Origin: Alkaliphilus pronyensis | GTDB lineage: Bacteria; Bacillota; Clostridia; Peptostreptococcales; Natronincolaceae | DNA length: 64,000 bases | Assembly: GCF_009017275.1 (NCBI RefSeq) | Contig: NZ_WBZC01000010.1 | Coordinates: 1-64,000 of the forward strand | Direction: 5' to 3' | Shown here: in pieces, positions 1-7,891 of the stretch | Layout of the letters: each line of letters opens with the position of its first letter | Position numbering within the stretch: the stretch's first letter is position 1 | Program-made: the position numbers and the translations under genes | Notes under the pieces: generated by a model | The model's database searches: none | The model's input: the letters and a program-made list of their open reading frames with translations, nothing else | What the model was told of the DNA's origin: nothing

Positions 1-43
1 TTAAGGAAAAGAAAAAGTACAAAGCATAGAAAAATAAAGTACA

Positions 44-100
44 CAGGGTGACGGTTCTTGTGTGTTCTTAACAAAGGAACACACAAGAACCGTCCCCCTG
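44..100. repeat. Long palindromic hairpin, REP-like repeat
   Basis: Arms 44-67 and 77-100 are complementary over 24 positions with one mismatch (49 against 95), around a 9-nt loop. The core arm is GACGGTTCTTGTGTGTTC. No T-run follows, so it does not look like a plain intrinsic terminator. Sequences of the GGGGACGGTTCTTGTGT type are, to my knowledge, dispersed repeats in clostridial genomes and resemble REP/RAYT-mobilised palindromes; that family assignment is inference. It sits just before the rbgA ribosome binding site. Confidence 0.7.
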
Positions 101-123
101 AGCTGTAACAGAGGTGAGAGACT

Positions 124-981
124 TTGAATATTAATTGGTTTCCGGGTCATATGAAGAAAACTAGAGAGCTGCTTAAGGAGCAATTAAAACTTATAGATGT
201 TGTATTTGAGCTATTAGATGCAAGAATACCCTTTAGCAGTAAGAATCCAGAGATTAATGAAATAATAGCTAATAAACCTAGAGTAGTAATCTTAAATAAG
301 GCGGATCTAGCCGATGATGATATAACCAATAGTTGGATTAACTATTACAAAAACAATGGTGTTAGTGCTATTCCAGTGAATACAATCACAGGTAAAGGCT
401 TGAAACAGGTACTACAGACCGGGGAAGAGGTAGTAAAGGAAAAAATGCAGGCCCTTAAAAGAAAGGGTAGAAGAGAAAGAGCAGTTAGAATAATGATGGT
501 AGGAATTCCAAACGTAGGTAAATCATCTATGATAAATAGATTGGCTGGTAAGAAGAGCGCACAGACAGGAGACAAGCCAGGGGTAACAAAAGGTAAACAG
601 TGGATAAGGCTGAAGGGAAATTTAGAGCTATTAGATACACCGGGAATACTTTGGCCCAAATTTGAAGACCAAGAGGTTGCATTAAAGCTTGCCTTTACTG
701 GGGCCATTAAGGATCAAATAATGGATATAGAAACCTTAGCCCTTAAACTGATTGAACACATATCCCTTCAACACTCAGATTTAATTGAGGAAAGATATTC
801 CCTCGGAAATATTGGCGAAAGTCCACTTGAAACTATGGAATTAGTGGCTAAAAATCGAGGTTGTATCATAAAGGGTGGAGAAATTGACTATACACGTACA
901 GCAAATATTATACTAGATGAGTATAGAAGTGGTAAAATTGGTAGAATTTCTTTAGAGAAGCCTTGCGATATCAAAAAGTGA
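124..981 (+). CDS. rbgA: Ribosome biogenesis GTPase RbgA/YlqF
   Basis: Circularly permuted GTPase that helps late assembly of the 50S ribosomal subunit. The G motifs occur in permuted order: G4 NKAD at residues 58-61, then the Walker A loop GIPNVGKS at about 127-134, then G3 DTPG at 171-174. The N-terminal NWFPGHM signature is typical of the family and 285 aa is the usual length. The start is TTG at 124, chosen because AGAGGTGAG lies just upstream and the family begins exactly here. It opens a short operon with rnhB and yraN, an arrangement shared with other Firmicutes. Confidence 0.95.
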   Translation: MNINWFPGHMKKTRELLKEQLKLIDVVFELLDARIPFSSKNPEINEIIANKPRVVILNKADLADDDITNSWINYYKNNGVSAIPVNTITGKGLKQVLQTGEEVVKEKMQALKRKGRRERAVRIMMVGIPNVGKSSMINRLAGKKSAQTGDKPGVTKGKQWIRLKGNLELLDTPGILWPKFEDQEVALKLAFTGAIKDQIMDIETLALKLIEHISLQHSDLIEERYSLGNIGESPLETMELVAKNRGCIIKGGEIDYTRTANIILDEYRSGKIGRISLEKPCDIKK

Positions 982-1005
982 AGTTTAAAGTGGGGATGAT
1001 ATAAA

Positions 1006-1623
1006 ATGATGCTTGAGATTGAAAGGAATCTTTGGAAAGCTGGCTATGAAAAAATTGCATGTATAGATGAGGTGGGAAGAGGTTGTCTGTTTGGCAGCGT
1101 TTTAGCGGCAGCAGTAATCCTACCAAAAGAATTATATATTGAAGGAGTAAGAGACTCTAAAAAGTTAAGTGCAAAAAAGAGGGAAGCACTATATGAAATT
1201 GTGAAGTCAAATGCAATTGCTATAGGAGTTGGAACAGTGTCTCCAGAAATTATTGATAAAATAAATATTAAAAAAGCTACAGTATTAGCTATGAAAAAAG
1301 CAGTCAATAATTTAAAGGATTCAGCTGGAGAAAGGATTTTGCCCGAATATCTATTAATTGATGCAGAATCCATTAGTATTGATATTCCACAAAAATCTAT
1401 TATTAAAGGGGACGATACTTCCCATGGAATTGCAGCAGCCTCTATCGTTGCAAAGGTGATAAGAGATAGAATGTGCTTAAAATGGTCAAAGGAATATCCT
1501 AATTACGGCATTCATCAACATAAGGGTTATGGCACTAAACTACATAGAGAAGCTCTTTTAAAATATGGGCCTAGTAAAATGCATCGAATGAGCTTTCTTA
1601 AAAAGATATTGCAGGGTCAATAA
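1006..1623 (+). CDS. rnhB: Ribonuclease HII
   Basis: Cleaves the RNA strand of RNA-DNA hybrids and removes single misincorporated ribonucleotides. The catalytic Asp-Glu pair is in IDEVGRG (residues 20-26), further acidic residues are in LLIDAES, and SIVAKVIRDR plus the C-terminal YGPSKMHRMSF are family hallmarks. The glycine-rich loop reads GRGCLFG where GRGPLxG is more usual, a small oddity. Two adjacent ATG codons (1006 and 1009) could start it; GGGGATGA lies upstream. Its stop TAA is immediately followed by the yraN ATG. Confidence 0.95.
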   Translation: MMLEIERNLWKAGYEKIACIDEVGRGCLFGSVLAAAVILPKELYIEGVRDSKKLSAKKREALYEIVKSNAIAIGVGTVSPEIIDKINIKKATVLAMKKAVNNLKDSAGERILPEYLLIDAESISIDIPQKSIIKGDDTSHGIAAASIVAKVIRDRMCLKWSKEYPNYGIHQHKGYGTKLHREALLKYGPSKMHRMSFLKKILQGQ

Positions 1624-1974
1624 ATGAAAAAGAAAACTGGGTATATTGGTGAAGCTGTAGCGAAGAAATTCCTGTTAGATAAAGGCTATAAAATACTGTT
1701 CCAGAACTATAGAACAAAATTTGGTGAAATAGACATAGTGGCTACTATTGATAATATAGTTGCATTTATAGAAGTTAAAACGCGAAAAACTATAGCCTAT
1801 GGTATGCCTAGAGAGGCTATTAACTATAAAAAGCAAATGAACTATAGAAGATTAGCAGACCATTTTATTTTAAGTAACCCATCGATACACAACAAAGACT
1901 TTAGGTTTGATGTAATAGAAGTAATTATTACAAATGAAAAAAAGCAAATAAAACATATAAAAAATGCTTTCTAA
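1624..1974 (+). CDS. yraN: YraN/UPF0102 family nuclease-like protein
   Basis: Small protein (116 aa) with a restriction-endonuclease-like fold. The motif GEIDIVA followed by FIEVKTRK carries the E-x-D...E-x-K residues expected for this nuclease superfamily. Its cellular role is not settled. It begins directly after the rnhB stop codon, so the two are probably translationally coupled, and the pair is conserved in many bacteria. A strong terminator follows. Confidence 0.9.
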   Translation: MKKKTGYIGEAVAKKFLLDKGYKILFQNYRTKFGEIDIVATIDNIVAFIEVKTRKTIAYGMPREAINYKKQMNYRRLADHFILSNPSIHNKDFRFDVIEVIITNEKKQIKHIKNAF

Positions 1975-1975
1975 G

Positions 1976-2014
1976 CTGACTCTTAAAATTAGACCTTTAA
2001 GAGTCAGTTTTTTT
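1976..2014 (+). terminator. Intrinsic terminator after yraN
   Basis: Perfect 12-bp stem (1976-1987 with 1996-2007, CTGACTCTTAAA) followed by seven T residues at 2008-2014. It closes the rbgA-rnhB-yraN operon. Confidence 0.9.
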
Positions 2015-2298
2015 AATGCTCAGTAATTTAGGTAGAGTAAAAACACCCTCAATACTGGGCTTTCATTATCATCCTTATAGAATGTAACTAATATAACATA
2101 TACTAGAATATAAAATGTTACATTAGTTAAGCTGTGTTAGCTAAAATATTTCTTGTAATTATTTAAAAAATTAATAAAAAACAGACATATGACAAAAATA
2201 GACATATTTCGATGAAGGAAATGCTGATCAAGTGTAGAATAAATAAAATAAAAAAGTAACTGTAAAATATATTTAAAAGTTAATATTGGAGATGCAAA
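2015..2298 (+). promoter_or_regulatory. Leader region of the tad pilus operon with inverted and direct repeats
   Basis: No gene is seen here. An inverted repeat at 2086-2099 and 2115-2128 matches in 13 of 14 positions (AACTAATaTAACAT), and AGACATAT is directly repeated at 2183 and 2200. These could be an operator or an RNA hairpin ahead of the tad locus; no recognised riboswitch was found. Confidence 0.35.
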
Positions 2299-2826
2299 AT
2301 GTATATAAACTTTTATTCTATTAAGTTAATAGTTTTATTGCTATTAATTCTAATGGCTTCAATAGCTGATATTAAAACATATCGTATAAGTAATAAGCTG
2401 ATAGTATCAGGAATAATAATGGGGGCTTTAATTAATCTTTGTGAAGATAGCCTATTTGGTCTTATCGAAGCATTAACAGGTATTTTAATTCCAATTATAG
2501 TGCTGTTTTTACTTTTTTATTTAAGAATGTTAGGGGCAGGAGATATTAAGCTTTTTAGTGCTATAGGGGCTATTATGGGTTCTGATTTTGTAGTAGAATG
2601 CTTAATTTGGTCTTTTTTGAGTGGAGGAGTATTATGTTTTTTTATTATGATACTGAGAAAAAACTCAAGGGCTAGGCTTAAGGTATTATACAACTATATT
2701 ATTGCTTGTGTAACAAGCTTAACTCTTTTACCCTATGAAGAAGGTAGCTCTTCTCATAATGCCAGATTTCCTTTTGCAATAGCAATATCACTTGGTTCGC
2801 TGATTTCTATATTTAGCAATATTTAA
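2299..2826 (+). CDS. Prepilin peptidase, A24/CpaA type
   Basis: Membrane aspartyl protease that removes the leader of type IVb (Flp) prepilins and pseudopilins. It is a compact 175-aa form with several membrane helices. One catalytic Asp is in the ASIADIKTYRISN segment near residue 24, the second in GAGDIK at about residue 80, which is the GxGD signature. It is the first gene of the pilus locus and one of two prepilin peptidases in it (the other is at 11364). Its start is supported by GGAGATGC upstream. Confidence 0.88.
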   Translation: MYINFYSIKLIVLLLLILMASIADIKTYRISNKLIVSGIIMGALINLCEDSLFGLIEALTGILIPIIVLFLLFYLRMLGAGDIKLFSAIGAIMGSDFVVECLIWSFLSGGVLCFFIMILRKNSRARLKVLYNYIIACVTSLTLLPYEEGSSSHNARFPFAIAISLGSLISIFSNI

Positions 2827-2847
2827 CTAATTTATGGGAGTGTTAAT

Positions 2848-3933
2848 ATGAAGCTGAAACTTGCAATAGTAGATACCGACCTAGACTATTTAAATGCATT
2901 AGAGAATTATTTAATGAATAGCTTTTCACAAAGATTTCAAGTAAGCTTTTTCACTCAACCTGACTATTTACTAAAGGAGTTAAAAAAGGAAGATAGCAAA
3001 ATAGATATATTATTAATAAACTCCCAACTATATTGTGATACTTTAAGCAAAAAAAATATAGGTATAGTTATTCTTTTAATTGAGGAGTTATTAACTACAT
3101 CATTAGATAATCTACCTTGTGTAAAAAAATATCAACCTGGAAATCAACTAATGGCAAATTTAATTAATATATATGTAGATGCCTTCCCCAATCAGTTTTT
3201 AAAACCAAATAAAAACGGAAATACAAGTGTTATAGGAGTCTATTCACCTGTAGGCGGGTCTGGTAAAAGCACAGTGGCAATTTTAACTGCCTATGCCTTA
3301 GCTCAGGAGGGAAAAAGAGTTTTTTACTTAAATTTAGAAAATATACCTTCTATTTGTAGCTTTATTGATTGCACACCATCACACAACATGTCCAACCTTT
3401 TTTATTACCTGCGAAATAAAAAGAAAAACCTATTACTTAAAATAGAAGGCATAAGACAATTAGATATAGGCTTAGGGGTATATTATTTTCCTCCTATAGA
3501 AAAGCTTACTGACCTGGAGGAGGTTACATCTGAAGAGCTGATATACTTAATTAAAGAGCTGAAAAATAGCAATCAGTATGACTATATAATAATTGATTTT
3601 GACAGCACTTATAACAGGGATAAAAGAAATCAAATGAATGTATGTGATAAATTACTTTTGGTACTAAACCAGACTACTGTTACTAATGTAAAAGCTAGCA
3701 TTTTGATTAAGGAGCTTGAAAGACTTTCGTTGGAGGAAGATTCTATAAGCTTAGAAAATATTTATATGATAATAAATAAAGCAAAATCGCCAATAGATAT
3801 TAGCAATAGACAGTTTACAATAAATAACAATGAAGAGGTATATCTACCCTATATCCAAATTAATAGCCACAATAAAATAATAGATAATAAAGCATTTCTA
3901 CAACCTTTAATTCAACTGGTTAGAAGGCTTTAA
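2848..3933 (+). CDS. TadZ/CpaE-like pilus assembly ATPase
   Basis: ParA/MinD-superfamily protein that in Tad systems places the pilus machine at a cell site. An N-terminal receiver-like region (about 1-95) precedes the nucleotide-binding domain starting near residue 128. The P-loop reads PVGGSGKST, so the signature lysine of deviant Walker A motifs (KGGxGKT) is replaced by Val, as is common in the TadZ branch. A hydrophobic strand ending in YIIIDFD is the Walker B equivalent. It lies between the first prepilin peptidase and the tadA-type ATPase, which supports the call. Confidence 0.8.
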   Translation: MKLKLAIVDTDLDYLNALENYLMNSFSQRFQVSFFTQPDYLLKELKKEDSKIDILLINSQLYCDTLSKKNIGIVILLIEELLTTSLDNLPCVKKYQPGNQLMANLINIYVDAFPNQFLKPNKNGNTSVIGVYSPVGGSGKSTVAILTAYALAQEGKRVFYLNLENIPSICSFIDCTPSHNMSNLFYYLRNKKKNLLLKIEGIRQLDIGLGVYYFPPIEKLTDLEEVTSEELIYLIKELKNSNQYDYIIIDFDSTYNRDKRNQMNVCDKLLLVLNQTTVTNVKASILIKELERLSLEEDSISLENIYMIINKAKSPIDISNRQFTINNNEEVYLPYIQINSHNKIIDNKAFLQPLIQLVRRL

Positions 3934-3951
3934 CTGCTATAGGAGGAATAA

Positions 3952-5196
3952 ATGAAAGAAAACATTATTAATAGCTTTATTGATGAAATTAAAGAGTGTG
4001 TTAGAAAAGAAATTGATTTCAATCGGGCATTTTCAGATGATGAAATTGAAGAAGCTATAGAGAGAATAGTTTTTGAAAAATCCAAGGATACATTTTTAGG
4101 AATTAATGAAAAGCACCAGGTAATACAAAGAGTATTTAACGACATGAGACGTTTAGATGTTCTTCAACCAATTCTTGAGGATCCATCAGTAACTGAAATA
4201 ATGGTTAATGGCGCTACAGATATTTTCATTGAAAAGGATGGTAAAAATCAAAAACTAGATATAAGCTTTTCTAGTAATAAAAGACTGGAAGATATAATTC
4301 AAACTATTGTATCTAAGGTGAATAGATCAGTTAATGAAGCATCACCTATAGTAGATGCAAGGTTAAGTGATGGGTCGAGGGTTAATATAGTGTTACCCCC
4401 CATAGCTCTTAATGGACCTATACTAACAATAAGAAAATTTCCAGAAAAGCCTATTACAATGGAACAGCTAATTGAGTATGGTACTATTAATCAAGAGGCT
4501 ATCGAGTTCTTAGAGCTTTTAGTTAAATGTAAGTACAATATATTTATCTGTGGTGGAACTGGATCAGGCAAAACAACGTTTTTGAATGCTCTGTCTAATT
4601 TCATACCTTCAGAGGAGAGAATAATAACCATTGAGGATTCTGCAGAGCTACAGATTTATAATGTCGATAACTTAGTTAGACTAGAAACAAGAAATGCAAA
4701 TACCGAAGGCAAGGGATTAATTTCAATTAGGGATTTAATAAAGGCATCTTTAAGAATGCGTCCCGATAGGATTATAGTAGGAGAAGTAAGGGGTGATGAA
4801 GCTATAGACATGCTTCAGGCTATGAACACTGGACACGATGGGTCACTTTCTACTGGACATAGTAACTCCAATAGGGACATGTTAAGCAGATTAGAAACAA
4901 TGGTATTATGTGGTGCTCAATTACCTGTAGAGGCAATCAGAAAACAAATAGCCTCTGCTATAGACATTATAATTTATATCAGCAGAATGAGGGATAAAAC
5001 CCGCAAGGTTTTAGAAATTAGTGAAGTGGCTGGCTTTGCTAATGGAGATATAACACTTAACCCATTGTATGTTTTTAAAGAGATTAATGGAACTACTAGC
5101 GATAGGGTAAAAGGAGCTTTATTATCAACTGGGAATAGCTTAAAAAATAATAGTAAGCTAAAGGCAGCAGGTAAGCTCACTGTGGGGAGTGATTAA
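3952..5196 (+). CDS. tadA: TadA/CpaF secretion ATPase
   Basis: Hexameric VirB11-like ATPase that powers assembly of the Flp pilus on the cytoplasmic face of the membrane. The Walker A motif GGTGSGKTT is near residue 202; ITIEDSAEL, RPDRIIVGEVRG and the His-box around TGHDGSLSTGHSN follow in the expected order. Length 414 aa is usual. Its ribosome binding site is AGGAGGAAT, and its stop abuts the GTG start of the next gene, so translation is probably coupled. Confidence 0.93.
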   Translation: MKENIINSFIDEIKECVRKEIDFNRAFSDDEIEEAIERIVFEKSKDTFLGINEKHQVIQRVFNDMRRLDVLQPILEDPSVTEIMVNGATDIFIEKDGKNQKLDISFSSNKRLEDIIQTIVSKVNRSVNEASPIVDARLSDGSRVNIVLPPIALNGPILTIRKFPEKPITMEQLIEYGTINQEAIEFLELLVKCKYNIFICGGTGSGKTTFLNALSNFIPSEERIITIEDSAELQIYNVDNLVRLETRNANTEGKGLISIRDLIKASLRMRPDRIIVGEVRGDEAIDMLQAMNTGHDGSLSTGHSNSNRDMLSRLETMVLCGAQLPVEAIRKQIASAIDIIIYISRMRDKTRKVLEISEVAGFANGDITLNPLYVFKEINGTTSDRVKGALLSTGNSLKNNSKLKAAGKLTVGSD

Positions 5197-6051
5197 GTGA
5201 AGATTATAATATTAGTTGTCTTATTTACTTCAATTGTATTTTTATTAATAATATTATTTAAAGAAAAGCTAAATGTTAATATATACTCACCTCCATTAGA
5301 TAAAGGTATTATATATTATGATATTTACAATATGAAGGAAAGAGAGTACTTTTTTTACACCCTAATTGCATTTATTTTTTTGTTCTCAATAGGCTATATC
5401 CTATATCAAAGTATTTTCTTGTCATTTTTACTAACACCCCTTGCTTTTTTATACCCACAATATAAAAGAAAAGAGATAATCAAAAACAGAAGACTATTGT
5501 TACTTAATCAGTTTAAAGAGGCTATGTATGTAATAGCATCTTCCTTGTCTGCTGGGAAATCATTGGAGGGCTCAATAAAGGACGCACTTAAAGATATGAT
5601 GGCAATATATGATGATCCTGAAACCTTAATCCTTAAGGAGCTGGCTATAATCGTAAAAAGGCTAGAATTAAATGATACGGTAGAGAGTGCCATTGTAGAC
5701 TTAGCTGAAAGATCCAAACTAGAGGATATTAGAAATTTTGCTGATGTAATAATAATTTGCAAAAGAACTGGAGGCAATCTTATTGAGGTAATGAGTAACA
5801 CTTCAAAAATAATAGGAGAGAAAATAGCCTTTACACAAGAATTAAATCTAATTTTGGCACAAAGAAAATTTGATCAAAAAATACTTACTATAATGCCCTT
5901 TATATTAATAGTGTTATTATCATATATTACACAGGATTATATGGAGCCAATCTTTACAACAGTGGTAGGTAGAATTGTTATGACTATAGCATTTTTTATG
6001 ATAATGCTTGCAGTTATTATATCTAAAAAAATAATGGAGATAGAGGTGTAG
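5197..6051 (+). CDS. TadB-like inner-membrane pilus assembly protein
   Basis: Type II secretion F (GspF) domain protein forming part of the pilus platform. Predicted helices lie near the N-terminus (residues 1-20 and 50-90) and at the C-terminus (about 225-280), with the cytoplasmic helical F domain between (from LLNQFKEAMYVIASSLSAG). The start codon is GTG, directly abutting the tadA stop. A TadC-like partner follows, as in other Tad loci. Confidence 0.85.
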   Translation: MKIIILVVLFTSIVFLLIILFKEKLNVNIYSPPLDKGIIYYDIYNMKEREYFFYTLIAFIFLFSIGYILYQSIFLSFLLTPLAFLYPQYKRKEIIKNRRLLLLNQFKEAMYVIASSLSAGKSLEGSIKDALKDMMAIYDDPETLILKELAIIVKRLELNDTVESAIVDLAERSKLEDIRNFADVIIICKRTGGNLIEVMSNTSKIIGEKIAFTQELNLILAQRKFDQKILTIMPFILIVLLSYITQDYMEPIFTTVVGRIVMTIAFFMIMLAVIISKKIMEIEV

Positions 6052-6055
6052 TGGT

Positions 6056-6919
6056 TTGAAATTAGTTTTTTTCATAGGCTTTATAGTCTTTGTAGCTTTA
6101 TATACTATCTCAAGAAACAAAGCTTATGAAGTGATGCAACTGGTTGATTCGAAGGAGTATCCATTAAAAAAAATCCTTCCAATAGGCTTAGTTTTATTAG
6201 ACCTACTCAACTATAGGTATAACAGCTCCTATGATAAAAGGCTACATAGCTATTATAGTGAGTTATATGGTATAAAAAACTCACGGTTATATCTAAAAAT
6301 CCATTGGGCTAATTTAGTGGTGGTTTTAATGCTAGAGGTATTAATAATTAGTTTATATTTGGGGGTGTTGAATGGTAGCACTATTACTCCAATGTTTATT
6401 GTTGTATACATTATGGTGGTTGCACTTACAATATATGGTATAACAAACGAGGTTAAAAACAAAGTTAGAAGAAGGCAGCTATTACTAAAGTTAGACTTCA
6501 CAGAATTCATTAATAGAATTGCTTTACTAATTGATGCAGGACTTACAATTTCAGCAGCTTTAGAAAAAATTAACCTTCAGTCCAATAGACCCCTATATAA
6601 GGAGATAGATGAAATGATAAAGGAAATACAGGGGGGGAAAACAGAGACAGAGGCCCTAGAAAATTTTGCCCATAGATGTAAAGTGCCAGAGATTTTTAAA
6701 TTTGTATCTATAATATTGCAAACCATTAAAAAGGGAAATTCACAAACAGCATCTATGCTAAGGCTACTTTCAAATGAATGTTGGTCTATGAGAAAAAACA
6801 CTGCTAAGATACTGGGGGAGGAAGCTTCAACTAAGCTTCTATTTCCAATGATGATTATTTTAAGTGCAATACTAATTATTGTAATCACACCAGCTGTTCT
6901 AGCCCTTAGTGGTATGTAA
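6056..6919 (+). CDS. TadC-like inner-membrane pilus assembly protein
   Basis: Second GspF-domain platform protein, 287 aa. Membrane segments are near the N-terminus and around residues 80-125 and 265-285; the F domain begins near KLDFTEFINRIALLIDAGL. It starts with TTG at 6056, four bases after the tadB stop, with GGAGATAGAGGTG upstream in the end of tadB. TadB and TadC normally act together with the TadA ATPase. Confidence 0.85.
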   Translation: MKLVFFIGFIVFVALYTISRNKAYEVMQLVDSKEYPLKKILPIGLVLLDLLNYRYNSSYDKRLHSYYSELYGIKNSRLYLKIHWANLVVVLMLEVLIISLYLGVLNGSTITPMFIVVYIMVVALTIYGITNEVKNKVRRRQLLLKLDFTEFINRIALLIDAGLTISAALEKINLQSNRPLYKEIDEMIKEIQGGKTETEALENFAHRCKVPEIFKFVSIILQTIKKGNSQTASMLRLLSNECWSMRKNTAKILGEEASTKLLFPMMIILSAILIIVITPAVLALSGM

Positions 6920-6946
6920 TTAATAATTAAAGGAGGTGAGGTTTAC

Positions 6947-7135
6947 ATGAATATACTAAAAAGGTTTATGTATGAAGAGGATGGATTAGGAACCGTGGAG
7001 CTTGTTTTATTACTGGCTATTTTGGTGGGTTTAGCTTTAATGTTTAGAAAAGCAATAGTAGAATATGTAGGAAAAATACTAGCAAACATTACTAAAAATG
7101 AGATAGATCCCACTAACATAGAATCAGGATTATAG
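6947..7135 (+). CDS. Flp-type (type IVb) pilin precursor
   Basis: Pilin subunit of 62 aa. A short charged leader ends in EEDG, followed by LGTVEL and a continuous hydrophobic helix. Cleavage after the Gly would put Glu at mature position 5, the arrangement expected for a prepilin peptidase substrate. The C-terminus is very short, as in the Flp1 family. A strong AGGAGGTGAGG ribosome binding site suits a highly expressed structural subunit. Of the locus, this is the best candidate for the major pilin. Confidence 0.87.
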   Translation: MNILKRFMYEEDGLGTVELVLLLAILVGLALMFRKAIVEYVGKILANITKNEIDPTNIESGL

Positions 7136-7207
7136 CTTTGAATCCATTGGAATGCATAATACTTAGGAATATGTTTTCAATTAATGAAAAGTAAAGGATT
7201 GTAATCT

Positions 7208-7891
7208 ATGAAAAATCAACAAGAAAGAGGAAGTATGACTGTAGAGCTGGCTTTGATAATGCCTATAGTACTATACTCTCTTTTATGTATTATTTTTATG
7301 CTACTATTACTGTATCAATATGCTTATGTTAAAGCATCAATTAACTCTGTTATTTACGATGCTTCATTTGCATGGGGTAAACTAAGCACTTATAATCTAA
7401 AGTCACCAATTATTATAGAGGATATTTTAAAGAGGGGTTATGTAAAAAAATCTCAATTAAAGAATGATTTATACTGGCGATTTGGAGTTTTGAATAAAAA
7501 TACTGAAAAGACAGAAATCATTAGGGCTTACGCTATAAAGGTTTTAAATAAGTCTAATTTACTAGCTTTAAAGGATAGTAAAGTGGATGTAAATTTAGAT
7601 GATTATATCGTTTATAAAAAGCTTAGAATTGACATTTATTGTACCTACCAGCTACCTATTAATTTACCAGTAGATTTCTTAAACATAGGTAATGAAATTA
7701 TAATTAATTCCTATTCTGAAGCTATTATTAATGATCCTCAAGAAAACATTCGAAATACTGATTATATATTAGAGCTTATGGATAGATTTGAAACCACATC
7801 AAATATTAAGGCTAAGTACAATAGCTTTATAAATGAGGCGGCTGATAAGGTAAGGAGCTTTAATAAGCAGGGGGACAATGATGGAAGGTAA
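7208..7891 (+). CDS. TadE-like pseudopilin
   Basis: N-terminal segment RGSMTVELALIMP followed by a long hydrophobic helix is the TadE signature; the Glu in TVEL matches the residue recognised in prepilin-like leaders. The remaining 180 residues are a soluble, lysine-rich extracytoplasmic part with no motif I recognise. TadE-like proteins are minor pilins that help Flp pilus assembly. Its 3' end overlaps the next gene by 14 bases. Confidence 0.8.
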   Translation: MKNQQERGSMTVELALIMPIVLYSLLCIIFMLLLLYQYAYVKASINSVIYDASFAWGKLSTYNLKSPIIIEDILKRGYVKKSQLKNDLYWRFGVLNKNTEKTEIIRAYAIKVLNKSNLLALKDSKVDVNLDDYIVYKKLRIDIYCTYQLPINLPVDFLNIGNEIIINSYSEAIINDPQENIRNTDYILELMDRFETTSNIKAKYNSFINEAADKVRSFNKQGDNDGR

